Of a DNA stretch of 64,000 nucleotides, positions 25,807-35,868 are shown in pieces. The stretch's first letter is position 1. Each line of letters opens with the position of its first letter. Made by a program: the position numbers and the translations under genes. The notes under the pieces are model-generated. The model saw only the letters and a list, made by a program, of their open reading frames with translations, was not told the DNA's origin and did not search any database. Origin of the DNA: Neostapfia colusana (lineage: Eukaryota; Streptophyta; Magnoliopsida; Poales; Poaceae); the NCBI GenBank assembly GCA_030760725.1, contig JASWHV010000008.1, forward strand, positions 27,934,720 through 27,998,719. Reading direction: 5' to 3'.

Positions 25807-26631
25807 TTACTGCATCAGACGTGGACGTGTGTTGCTACCTGATGCTTGGTGTGACCATCCCACCTTCCTCTTGTTTTCATTCTCCATGGCCTTCAGCTTC
25901 CTTTCCACGACAAACGCTCGGTCTACCATCTTTTGGAAACTTTCATATTCGTTGGAAGACATTGCACATTGCATTTCCATAGTAAGTCCTTCCACAAAAC
26001 AGTCCTGTTTTTGCTCATCAGTTTCGATGTCCCGTGGTGCATAACGGGATAGTTGGGTGAACTTAGTGAGTTATTCCCTCACAGTCATGTTGCCTTGCTG
26101 CAGTCCCAAGAACTCCTTTCTCTTGTTTTTGAGTTCACCCCTTGGTATGTAGTGGTTATGGAAACTGCGCTTGAACTCTTCCCAAGTGATGTTCTCGGGG
26201 TTATGATGGGCTGCCACGTAAGCGGTACACCAATCAGCAGCAGGTCAATGCAATTGGTGAGAGGCAAACAGCACCCTCTCATACCCTTGGCATTGTATGA
26301 TCCTCATCTTGCTCTTAATGGTCTTTAGCCAATCATCTGCCTCCAGGGGTTCAGCAGCACTTGCAAACTTCGGGGGTTGAGTTCCCAGAAACTCACTCAA
26401 CCTTGGTTGACGTGGTGCAGCTTGTGGGGGTGGAGCTTGGTGCAAGTTGGCCACCACTTGAGTTAGACTCTGGATGAGCTGATTCTGATTTTCGATCATC
26501 TGGTAGATAGGATCAGCTCCTTCACGGCGACCACCCCTGTCTTGTCCTCCAGAAAGGGGCCTCATCGTTATTATTGTTGGGGTTGGCACCATGACCTTTT
26601 CCTCTTCCAGCCATCTATCATGATCAACCAA
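25807..26631 (-). pseudogene. Element F gag N-terminal and capsid region
   Basis: The N-terminal part covers LSEFLGTQPPKF, LEADDWLKTIKSKM and VLFASHQLH and stops at a TGA (26245-26247). After a further stop near 26070, 25995-25807 gives MVDRAFVVERKLKAMENENK. The most likely original start is the ATG at 26614 (minus strand, MAGRGKGHGANPNNNN), which lies in another frame than the long ORF, so a frameshift occurred near 26550. Typical gypsy capsid domain, broken in at least three places. Confidence 0.8.
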
Positions 26632-26951
26632 GTGTTAACAAAAAGCACAACTTATTAACTTCCCAAATTGCTTAGTTAAACTTAAACTTTTGATGCCTTA
26701 ATATTTAAACAATTTCTGAAGATTTCACGTAGATCTTTGGGCGTCATGTCTCACACGAAAATAAATGCACTATTGATTCATAGGGGTTCACACACCAAAG
26801 CAAAGCAACCTAAAGACGAGGTTGTGGACAAATGCCCATGGCTTCCACAACTCACGTCACACACCAAACATTAACACAAAAATAAATAGGGTATTGACTC
26901 GACTACTCGATAACCTTCTGAAATAAGGGAAATGACTATAAACAACTCGCA
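26632..26951 (-). other. Spacer between accessory ORF and gag of element F
   Basis: About 320 AT-rich bases without a coding signal. Its gag-side end on the minus strand is pyrimidine-containing and finishes ATGATAG directly before the likely gag ATG. Confidence 0.5.
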
Positions 26952-27721
26952 TCACTGAGCTGGCTCGTTGGGGTCTTCCTCATTATTGCGGCTGCCCTCT
27001 GATTCTGCTTTAGGTGGGGAAGCTGCTGGTGGAGAAGTGTGGCGACGCTTGCTCGCCCGGCGGTCTAGGGAGTCAGCAGTCCACGTGTCATTCACGGTGA
27101 CACACAGTTCATTCCCATCTCCTCTTTCTCTCGCCCTCAAGCTGGCGCGAAGCAACGCCTCAGTCTCCTTCAAGGTGTCACAAACATCCTGAAGCTCCTG
27201 CTGGCACTCCTGTAGTCGAGTGCTGAGCATAGCTGCATCCTCCAGGCACAGGTCCATGTGCTCGTGGGAAGTCCCCTGCTGCATCGGCGGGTACTTGTAC
27301 TCCGCGGTGCCACTCTCACGTTGGAGAACATACATGTACTCAGTCATGTCCAGGTGGCGACGGTTGATGTAACTCTGGCAGGTGATGGCCCCCCAGGTGA
27401 CATCCTTCTCAGCATCGGCCTGAGTCGCCTGACAAGCTGGAGAGGGTGAATCTTGAGCAGCTGATTTTCATGGATAATCCTCATCTCTGAGCTACATTCT
27501 CCCCGCTTCTCACGGATGGTCTTAGTGGAGCTGTAGTGTATGATCAGCTTGCCCACATTGCCGGCAGCGTGGAGCATACGACGAAGATGGCGCAACAAGC
27601 CTCCTACTGCCAACCCGTAGGAGTGGTACGTCACCGGACGGTTCTCCTCTCTCAAGGCATGGGCAACTACATGAACTCTCCCTCCGGTGGACTTGCGTGT
27701 GGTGCGGATCATGCGAACCAT
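26952..27721 (-). pseudogene. Accessory ORF of element F with a histone H3-tail-like start
   Basis: Minus-strand ORF between PBS and gag, absent from the basic gypsy gag-pol plan. From the ATG at 27721 it begins MVRMIRTTRKSTGGRVH. The RKSTGG segment (27697-27680) equals histone H3 residues 8-13 around Lys9, flanked by Thr/Thr and Arg where H3 has Thr/Ala and Lys. A frame change near 27475 (in a GAAAAT run) joins two overlapping frames. The second (27347-26952) has a Leu/Glu-rich likely coiled coil (LQECQQELQDVCDTLKETEA) and an acidic, Pro/Ser-rich C-terminus. The same position in K2 holds a different-looking 314-residue accessory ORF. Function unknown. That it mimics H3 is inference. Confidence 0.6.
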
Positions 27722-27920
27722 ATAAAACATAAAGCATTTAAAATTAAGTTAGATAAGAATTAAATGAAGATTGTATTTTGAATAAAAGTTGGGACAAGGA
27801 GAATAAAGTGACCCCATTAAATAACACTTTCAACCCACATCTTTGTAAAATAGATTTTAAGAAAATAGGGTCCTTAAGTACGTCCATTTCTACCTAGGTC
27901 CACGTTCCTACGGGCAACCT

Positions 27921-27934
27921 TGGCTCTGATACCA
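27921..27934 (-). promoter_or_regulatory. Primer-binding site of element F (initiator tRNA-Met)
   Basis: Minus strand TGGTATCAGAGCCA, four bases from the LTR end (GGCTGTGACA). Complementary to initiator tRNA-Met. Confidence 0.9.
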
Positions 27935-28035
27935 CTTCTGTCACAGCCGGTTTCTCTGAAGAGCAACCGAGTGAATATCACATGTATGCCAGGATCATTC
28001 TCTAATACATGTGATGACAAATAGTGAAGCATCAT

Positions 28036-28041
28036 TTTATT
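28036..28041 (-). terminator. Polyadenylation signal AATAAA in 5' LTR of F
   Basis: AATAAA on minus, same context as 18677-18682. Confidence 0.45.
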
Positions 28042-30424
28042 ACAAGCCAAGTGTTCGGATATAAATAAGTCTTAGATAGCATAATGTCTCGATGGACAAT
28101 AATATGTTCATAACATGTAAATAAAACAGTAGCGGAAATATAAATCTTGTGGGCTCCGTCAAAGGCGTTGCCCGGGGGACTCCATGAACCTAGAATCCTT
28201 CTTCGGGTCCGAAGTCTTGGTCATTGAACACCACATCATCCCCTTTACCTGAGCAGTAATTTAAACCAACAGAAAAGCAAGCTTGAGTACCGTTGGTACT
28301 CGGCAAGTGTGGGAAAGTTATGTTATGCATGGCTAGAGCAAGGAGAGGTTGAACTCTTGGTTAAAGCACTACGCAATTAATAGCTATCACCTTAGCTTAT
28401 TAAGCACCTACATTACTACACAGGTGAAATGGTCCCAATCCCTCAACCCATCATCAATATCAAGTAACCATTATTTCATCTCCAATGTTAAGCTTCCCGC
28501 TTAACATCCTCAACTTCCCAATTCACCATCCTCTAATCATGAATAAGTCCAAGCCGCTCTTGACTGTGAGCACGGCTGTCATGACAGTTTTGACCCTGCA
28601 GAGTTTGCACCACTGTACCCACATGTAGTTATTTCATCCCCCGTTGCCGGGTGGACTAAAAGAACCTCCATTATGCCAGTGGCCGCGAACCACGTTCACA
28701 CTTCCCAGGTGTGTAGCCAGGAGATCACTACGAGGCCTTTACAAAGGGATTCCTGACGAGCGTGGGCCCACTAAGGTTTCACCCCTAACAGCATACAAGA
28801 GGCTCCAACCCCACTGCAGTGGCCCCCTCTTGAGCCTTGCGGTTCATATGGTAGTCCAGCTGACACCTATTCCCCGCACCATCCAAACACCCATACTACA
28901 GGGGGGGTACACCTAATTAATTGGCCAAGCTGCCCCATCTCAGCATGTGGTTGGCATGGTAAAGCCAGGTTACATGCTCCATGAACCGGTCCTTAGGATC
29001 CAGGAAAGTACTAAACACAAACCCGAGTCTCGTGCACCCAGCACCAACCAAATCATCCAACTTGCCTCGATCCCTTCCTCTACATAACTCATAATATCTC
29101 ATACAAGAGTAAGGTAAATAAGTTGATGATCTCATATCCCACTTATCCCATTCTAAGCATGGCTAAGCATAAGCATATAAATAAATGACATAATAAAATA
29201 AATCCCAACCCAGGCTACAAGGAAATAAGATAATGAAAATCTAGGGAAATGTCCTAGCTTGGGTATCATATTCCAAATTGACAATGCAAATTAATTCTAG
29301 CTACACATCCTAGTATAGGATCAAAGTGGTCAAGGACACTTGCCTTCTTCCTGCTGCTCTGGGAATGGAAAGTCTTGGTCTTGAAAGGTGAGAACCTGCT
29401 CTGGGGCTGGTTCTACTCATGCCAATACACATAGCAAAAGAAAACAACAATCCATAAGCCATAGTCCACACTTTCACTCATGCAAACCACACATACATAC
29501 ATATGAAAGTCATTCACATTTCTAGGTGTTGTGGTTACCCTAGATGCGTTTCTTTCAGGTCTTCATGCACTTTTAAACATATATATCATTTCTAACTTTT
29601 GTATTCAGATTTCTAATTGCACACTATATATGAATTTCCAATTTGAACAAATTCTCTATATTTAATTAATACACTTCTTAGCCACAAAATTTGTATGAAA
29701 GAAAGTTTCCTACTCCAAATAGGTTTTTAGATCTTCTACAAAATCTTAATTTGAAGTTTTGGAATTGAAGACCTCATTTAACATTTTCTAATTATGCATA
29801 CCTATTCTTCCTATATTTTCAGATCTATTTTCTATGCCTAAAAGTGAACTTTAATACTAAACTAGTAAGTCATATCACCTAAACAGACTAGGTTCTGATC
29901 TAAAATGTTCAATAAAATATTTTTGAACTTCCTCTCTGATGGGGATCAAATTAAATTTGTTTTACCCATTTTCAGAATTATTTCCTAGCCTAAAAATGTA
30001 TTTCCAGAAATAATAAAAGTAGGAAGCACTTAGTCAATCTCATTTCAGCCTAAAATCAGCTTTTAACTCATTCTAAAGGTTTTCAATGTGCTAGGAAAAT
30101 TTAGATTTGTATTTGCACATGTGTTTGCAGCACCATTTAAATTTAACTCCTAATCACATGTTCAATTTTCTGAATTTAATTTCCTATAGGGTCTGAAGTG
30201 CAAATCCTCCCTACTGCAGGGTCTAATTTACTATTTCCTAAATTTTCAGGGGCCTACTTACACAAAACAGAGAGGTTTTTCTAATTTTTATTAAGTCCAG
30301 GGGGTAAAACTGATTTTTAAATGAATTTACATGAATTTCTGAAAGTCCAGGGGCTAGATCAGAAGGTTCTGGGGCTAGCTCGCGTTTTCTGAGGTCTCCA
30401 GGGGGTAGCGCGTAAGATTCCCTG

Positions 30425-30432
30425 CCTTTATA
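30425..30432 (-). promoter_or_regulatory. TATA box in 5' LTR of F
   Basis: TATAAAGG on the minus strand, in the same context as the 3' LTR copy. Probable core promoter for the genomic RNA of F. Confidence 0.55.
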
Positions 30433-31507
30433 ATGTGGGGCTGACATGGACCGTCCGATTTTAAATGGAGGGTCACAATTAGATTGCGAAGGGGTACGCC
30501 GGGTTCCTATTATGCGTCACACGATTTAAAATAGACAGCCCACAAGAGGCCACGTCGCTCCTGGTCGGAGTTCGCCCATGCGCGCGGCGGCGCACGACGG
30601 CAGAGGCGCGATCTCGCCGGCGAGGTCGCGGATCTTCATCTACAGACGCTAACACCCGCCCTTTTTGGTAGCAAACGGCAGAGGGGAGGTAGGGGGCCTC
30701 ACCTCAGTGGTTTTCTTGATCCCTACGTGGCTAGATGGGGTCGGCGGCGAGCTTCAACGGCGATGGTCTTCGGTGCACGTCGAAGTGGCAGTTGGGGCGG
30801 TGACCCCTTCGAGCTCTCGGGTCGTGACGCTTCAGTGGGGTCTAGAGATGGCACACCGATGATTAGGGTGGATCGAAACCGTGTAATTCGATGGTTTCAC
30901 CGGCGAGCGGCGGCGGTACTCACTGGCGAGCGTCGGGTTGGTCGTTTCCGGCGGTGCTTCCCTCCGGGGTCAGCGTCTACAGCTTGTACGCGGTGCTGCG
31001 GGGTCACGAGATTGGTTTGACATAGGGAAGCGCCGATGCCCTCGGGAATTTCTAAACTCAACGGCGGCGGCGCTCACTGGGAGATAAACTGCTCGTGCGA
31101 GGGGAGGGCGGCGGGGTCATCTGTTTTTATCAGGGCCGGGAGCATGGGGGTTTGTTGCGATCGAGCAGGACGGCACGAGGGATTCGGGGTTGGGTTGAGC
31201 GCGAGGAATCCGGGAGCTGGGGCGCGTGCGATCGGGCGTGAAGGAAACGGAGCGGTTGGGGGCGCGCGGGGAAGGAGATGATATGCGGGTCCCGCGTGTC
31301 AGAGAGAGGGAGAGGGGGAGAAGCGCGCGCGGGTTTTGGGCTGGCTGAGATGGGTTTTGGCCCACTGGCTGTTTTCTTTTTCCTTTTCCTTTTCTTTTTC
31401 TGTTTTGATTTAAATTTGAATTCCAGTTTGAATTTGAATTGCTTCACCACATGCAATACGTCCAAAATTTTGAAATTCCCCTCTTTAGCCGGTTTTGGGG
31501 TGTTACA

Positions 31508-31512
31508 GCTGC
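31508..31512. repeat. Target-site duplication GCTGC (right) of element F
   Basis: Follows the LTR end GTGTTACA. Beyond it the D reading (LIPTIREDIIAA on minus) connects to AQKIDKGM at 18579. Confidence 0.93.
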
Positions 31513-33440
31513 AATGATGTCCTCCCTAATAGTAGGGATGAGGGCAAGGTTGTAAAGCGATCCATAAGGAACCAAGAATAAACTCGGCTCTTCCTCCTGC
31601 ACCGGTGTAATGGTGAGGTGATGGACATGTGATTTCTGACTCAGTGCGTCGGCAACCACATTCGCCTTGCTGGGGTGGTAATGAATCTCAATTTCATAAT
31701 CTTTTATTAGTTCTAACCACCTCCTTTGCCTCATATTCAGCTCCTTCTGGGTGAAGATGTACTTCAAGCTCTTGTGGTCGGTGTAGAGATGCACCAAGTT
31801 CCCCAGGAGATAGTGCCTCCACATTTTCAGCACCAAAACCACTGCAGCAAGCTCAAGATCATTTGTCGGATAATGCTGCTCATGGTTCCGAAGTTAGCAT
31901 GAGCCATAGGCGACCACACGTCCTTCCTGCATCAACATGCAGCTGAGCCCAATACCGGACGCGTCACAATACACGTCGAAGGGCTTGTTTGTATCCGGTT
32001 GAGCTAAGACCGGGGCTGTTGTGAGATGCTTCACCAATGCTTGGAACGCTCCTTCACACGCCGTGTTCCAAACATATTTTGTTCCCTTCTTCAGCAATTC
32101 TGTCATTATCTTAGCAAGCTTGGAGAAGCTTGGAATGAATCTCCTTTAGTATCCCGCTAAACCGAGGAAGCTTCTGACTTCATGGACTGAAGTGGGAGCT
32201 TTCCATTTCAGTACTTGCTCTATTTTGCTTGGGTCAACCGCAATGCCTTCCTCGGAGATGATATGTCCCAAGAATGGCACTTGGCTGATCCAAAACTTCC
32301 ATTTGCTGAACTAGGCATAGAGCTTGTGGTCTCGCAATCGTTGAAGAACGATCCTCAAGTGTTCGGCATGTTCGGCTTCTGTCTTGGAGTAAACCAAGAT
32401 ATCATCGATGAACACCCCCACGAACTTGTCCAGCTCCGGCATGAACATCGAGTTCATGAGATACATGAAATGGGCTGGAGCATTCGTGAGACCAAAAGAC
32501 ATGACGAGATATTCATATAATCCATATCTCGTCGAGAAAGCCGTCTTCAGGATATCCTCCGCCCGGATCATTATCTGATGATAACCAGAGCGAAGGTCCA
32601 TCTTGGAGAACACACTTGCACCCACAAGTTGATCAAACAATATGTCGATGTGGGGCAGTGGGTACTTATTCTTGATGGTGACGGCGTTGAGCGGCCGGTA
32701 GTCCACACACAGCCTCATGGTTTCATCCTTCTTCTTCACGAACAGCGCCGAGCATCCCCGAGGCGAGGAACTCGGCCTAATGAAACCTTTGCTCAACCGG
32801 TCATTGAGCTGTTCTTTCAGTTCAGCCAGCTCATTTGGGGCCATTTTGTATGGTCTCCATGATATGGGTGTAGTCGCAGGTGCAAGCTCAATCTTGAACT
32901 CGACATCCCGCTCAGGTGGCATGCCAGGAAGATCATCCGGAAACACGTTGGGGTACTCCCGGACTACAGGGATGTCCTCTAACTTGAGAGCTTCAGTATT
33001 ATTACTCGCTGAAACCTCCCGGACTGGATTATCTAATGTGAGGGACTGCGGACAGTGTAATGGGGAGTTGAGGTGAACCGTCCATAATAATGTTTCCAGG
33101 ACAGCGCCATGGTAGCTTAGCCACCACATTCCTAAGATTGCATCAATCTTCTGCACCTCAAGAATAATCATAGTGGTGGGATATATCTTCCCACCTAAGC
33201 ACAGTGGTGCTTTCGGAACCATCATAGTTGCTGAAATCTTTCCTCCCGGTGAGCAGATCATATAAGAACACTCGGTTGGAAAGCCTTCCAGCTGATGCTT
33301 AACCACATATGATGCACTTATGAAGTTGTGGGTTAAACCAGAATCAAATAATATGATGATGGCTTGGTAGTTGAGAGTAAACGTACCCGCCAGCACGTTG
33401 TCTCCTTTTGGGGCGTCGTTATTGTCGAGGTGGTGAACGC
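31513..33440 (-). pseudogene. Element D pol: protease, reverse transcriptase, RNase H
   Basis: Upstream part of D's pol on the minus strand. Protease: IILFDSGLTHNFIS (about 33330-33375) and IILEVQKIDAILGM. RT: RPSSSPRGCSALFVKKKDET, CVDYRPLNAVTIKNKYPLPH, FSKMDLRSGYHQIMIR and the catalytic box VGVFIDDILVYSK (about 32390-32430). RNase H: VYCDASGIGLSCMLMQEG, TDHKSLKYIFTQKELN and YHPSKANVVADALSQK. A TAA at 31894-31896 falls where the family reads S-R-Q-L-R, explained by C-to-T changes. Further disruption lies between 32106 and 32311. The integrase part lies beyond element F at 17161-18579. Confidence 0.88.
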
Positions 33441-34594
33441 CCCCAGTCCGCTGACCGACCTTCTTGACCGGAGGTCGGCCTTGAGCACCGCACTGGAACT
33501 GGGCTTGCCCGCTGCTCTGCTTCCCCTGGGGACAGTCCTTCGAGAAATGGCCCGCCTGGCCACACGTGAAGCAAGTGAAGCGGGGCGGTCCTCTGCTGAT
33601 CGGCGGACGGAAACCCGGGGCGCGTTGTGGCGGTGGAAATGCCAGGGGTGCCATCTGCTGCTGCTGCTGCTGTTGTTGCGGTCGCGGTGGTGGCATCGGC
33701 AGTCGGAACGGAGGTGACTGAAAAGAACGTCCCCGAACCGCAGAGGTCGCGCCGGTGGATGCCACTGCTGTCCGGATGGTGTCCGATACACCATGCGGTA
33801 CTTCTGGGGAGCGCCACCCCCACTGCCGGGTGGAGTGCTGTGCTTCCACTGCTCAGCTGCCAACTCCCGCTGAGCGTCCTCTTGCATAATCGCGGCATTG
33901 ACGAGGTCATAGAAGGTGCCACGATTCCACTGAATGAGATGCGTCTTCATCTCGGGGTGTAACCCCCGATAGAAATGCTCCCGCTTCTTCTCCTCGGTGG
34001 AGACGTAGTCTGACATATATTGCGCCAGATGGTTGAAGGCACGGGAGTAGTCATGGGCACTCCTCCCGCCCTGCTTCAGTTCCAAAAATTCTTGGAACGC
34101 CTCCCGGAACTCTTGCCACTCCACGGCATGGCCAGCCGGACGTGAGGCGACATAGTTCGCCCACCACGCACCAGCGGCACCGTGAAGTTGCTGCGCCGCG
34201 AACAGAGTTTTCTGCCGCTCCGTACATTGGAGCAGCCCGAACTTGGACTCGATGGTCCGCAGCCAGTTGTCGGCCTCCAGTGGTTCTTCTGCTTCTGTGA
34301 ACACTGGAGGGTGCGTACTCATGAAGTCCGAGTACGACACATCACGGGGCTCACGAGGCCCCCTCTCTTGACGCCCCCCCCCCGCGCCTGGGACGTATTC
34401 TGCATGATCGTGCGGAGCAGGTAGGTCTGCTCCTCACGACCACCCACCAATGCCGCTATGACATCCGCTAGGGTAAGCGGAGGCGGCGGTGGTGGTTGCT
34501 GCTGCGGGGTGCTGTCGTAGGCAGGTGGCTGGGAGTCATCGCCTCCCTGCTCGCTAGAGCCACCAATCTCGTGTGTGGTCCGAGTGCGAACCAT
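33440..34594 (-). pseudogene. Element D gag
   Basis: Starts at the ATG at 34594 (MVRTRTTHEIGGSSEQGG), directly after GTTGCAG on the minus strand. Contains a Pro/Gln-rich N-terminus, the motif SDFMSTHPPVFTEAEEPLEA, the capsid domain (WLRTIESKFGLLQC, LFAAQQLHGAAGAWW, FLELKQGGRSAHDY), a polyglutamine run (about 33655-33680) and a CCHC knuckle (CFTCGQAGHFSKDC, about 33525-33575). A frameshift near 33780 divides it into two overlapping frames, and a further disruption lies near 34340. Packaging protein of the element. Very like gag of K2. Confidence 0.85.
33652..33680. repeat. CTG/CAG microsatellite in D gag
   Basis: A run of CTG and TTG triplets, encoding glutamines on the minus strand. K2 gag has a similar glutamine run at 63194-63217. 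Confidence 0.8.
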
Positions 34595-35868
34595 CTGCAA
34601 CCATACGACAATGAACATCAGTCCCGCAACATATTGCCTGCAGTCCAATAAAATAGGCATAAAACATAATGACATTAAAACATGCGATACATCTCGTATG
34701 TAGATAATGTAATAACTTTGCATAAGCTACACCATTACCAGACCAAATACAAGCTAGTTAAATCCAACTTGATGAACCCTCACCACAACTAGGTTTGGTC
34801 ACTACGAGACGTTACTATCGCTTGGTCATTTTCACGACTCAAGTTGAATACCAATGTTCAAGTTAACTTAAGTATCTTTCCAACGAGTATTCATTTGCCC
34901 CTAGATCAGCTCTGGTTAAAAAGTTATGTTAATTCAAAGTGAACAGAATTTCTGGAAAATTTCAACAGCACCTCCCTTGGAAGTTGCTGTTTTCAACCTT
35001 GGTTTCCACTGAATTCCGTACTGAAAATACAGAAACTTTGAATTACAAAGATTTCACACATATCCTTCCCTTTCTAAGGATGGATGATATGAAAATTTTT
35101 AATTTTTCTACTGTATGTTATGCTTGAATAACAGAATAGTCCAGAGAATGTTTTTAATCTGTCCTGGTTCTGGACAGTTTACACTCCTCTGGGATTTAAG
35201 CCACCTTAAGGTGTGATTCAGCCCTGGAAGTCTACAACAAAGTTGTGGAGTGCTTAAATACCTTTCCAGAACTAAATCCCACACCTCCATTGGCTAAATG
35301 ATCGGTGAGATATGCCCTGTCAAAGTTCAGCAAACTTGCTGCCCAAAACAGAGCACTCTGTTTTTCAATCTTTTGGAACTATACTAATCAACTATCAAAT
35401 TTTTCTACCCAACCAGTTCCTAAATGTTGAAACATAGTGATTTTAATTCCTTGTATCATTATCTTTCATGCACATGCCTATGGTATGTCGGTACTACGTT
35501 CCTCACAAAAGAAAATCCTAACCGGATTATACCGGCATATACGTCTCAAGTGTGGCACTAAATGGTCTCTCGCACACGTTTACTACAAGGATACATACGT
35601 GGTTAGTACTTGCAGAAGACCACACAATAGTGATGCACTCAATGGTTGTTTTCATTTCAGGCAGGTCCATATTTGAAAGTAAATACAAACGCCCGTATCA
35701 TTGTCATATGGCCGTCCTTGAGTTAGGTCACGTCTCAAGGTACGTGATCGTGTTTCAACACCACACGACGGGGAACCCGTGTAGGTCATGAACAGGTCGT
35801 CACGGTTGGGAATGTTATCAACCCGACAGATACCACCTACTGCCCTGCAGGGCACGCCGATGGCAAGC
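34595..35868 (-). other. Untranslated leader of element D (5' end deleted)
   Basis: About 1.27 kb with no gene. On the minus strand it corresponds to the H leader from about 46975 onwards. Shared parts include the PBS-distal segment containing GCAGGGCA and GGTGGTATCTG, TCAAGGACGGCC, and GCATATCTG. The PBS and the first 430 or so leader bases expected by comparison with H are missing: the leader passes straight into LTR B3 at about 35869. Confidence 0.6.

Larger units (their letters stand above)
18580..31507 (-). mobile_element. Complete Ty3/gypsy chromovirus F (12.9 kb) inserted in element D pol
   Basis: Two LTRs of about 3.55 kb (18580-22117 and 27939-31507), near-identical by eye; TG...CA ends; PBS at 27921-27934; polypurine tract at 22118-22132; and a 5-bp target duplication GCTGC at 18575-18579 and 31508-31512. 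Joining the flanks restores D's pol between RNase H and integrase. The internal order on the minus strand is accessory ORF, gag, protease, RT, RNase H, integrase with chromodomain. Several stops and frameshifts make it non-autonomous, although its LTRs suggest a fairly recent insertion. Confidence 0.93.
27939..31507 (-). repeat. 5' LTR of element F
   Basis: TGTCACAGCC to GTGTTACA on plus. Partner of 18580-22117. Contains a TATA box (30425-30432) and a GC-rich transcribed part (30580-31330), which on the minus strand actually lies upstream of the TATA box. PBS-proximal features match LTR A. ORFs here repeat those of the other LTR. Confidence 0.93.

Noticed and set aside
26560..26614. MAGRGKGHG at the likely F gag start resembles histone H4/H2A N-termini
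   Set aside because: Short Gly/Arg-rich starts are common in gypsy Gag proteins. Only five or six residues agree, so I do not treat it as mimicry.
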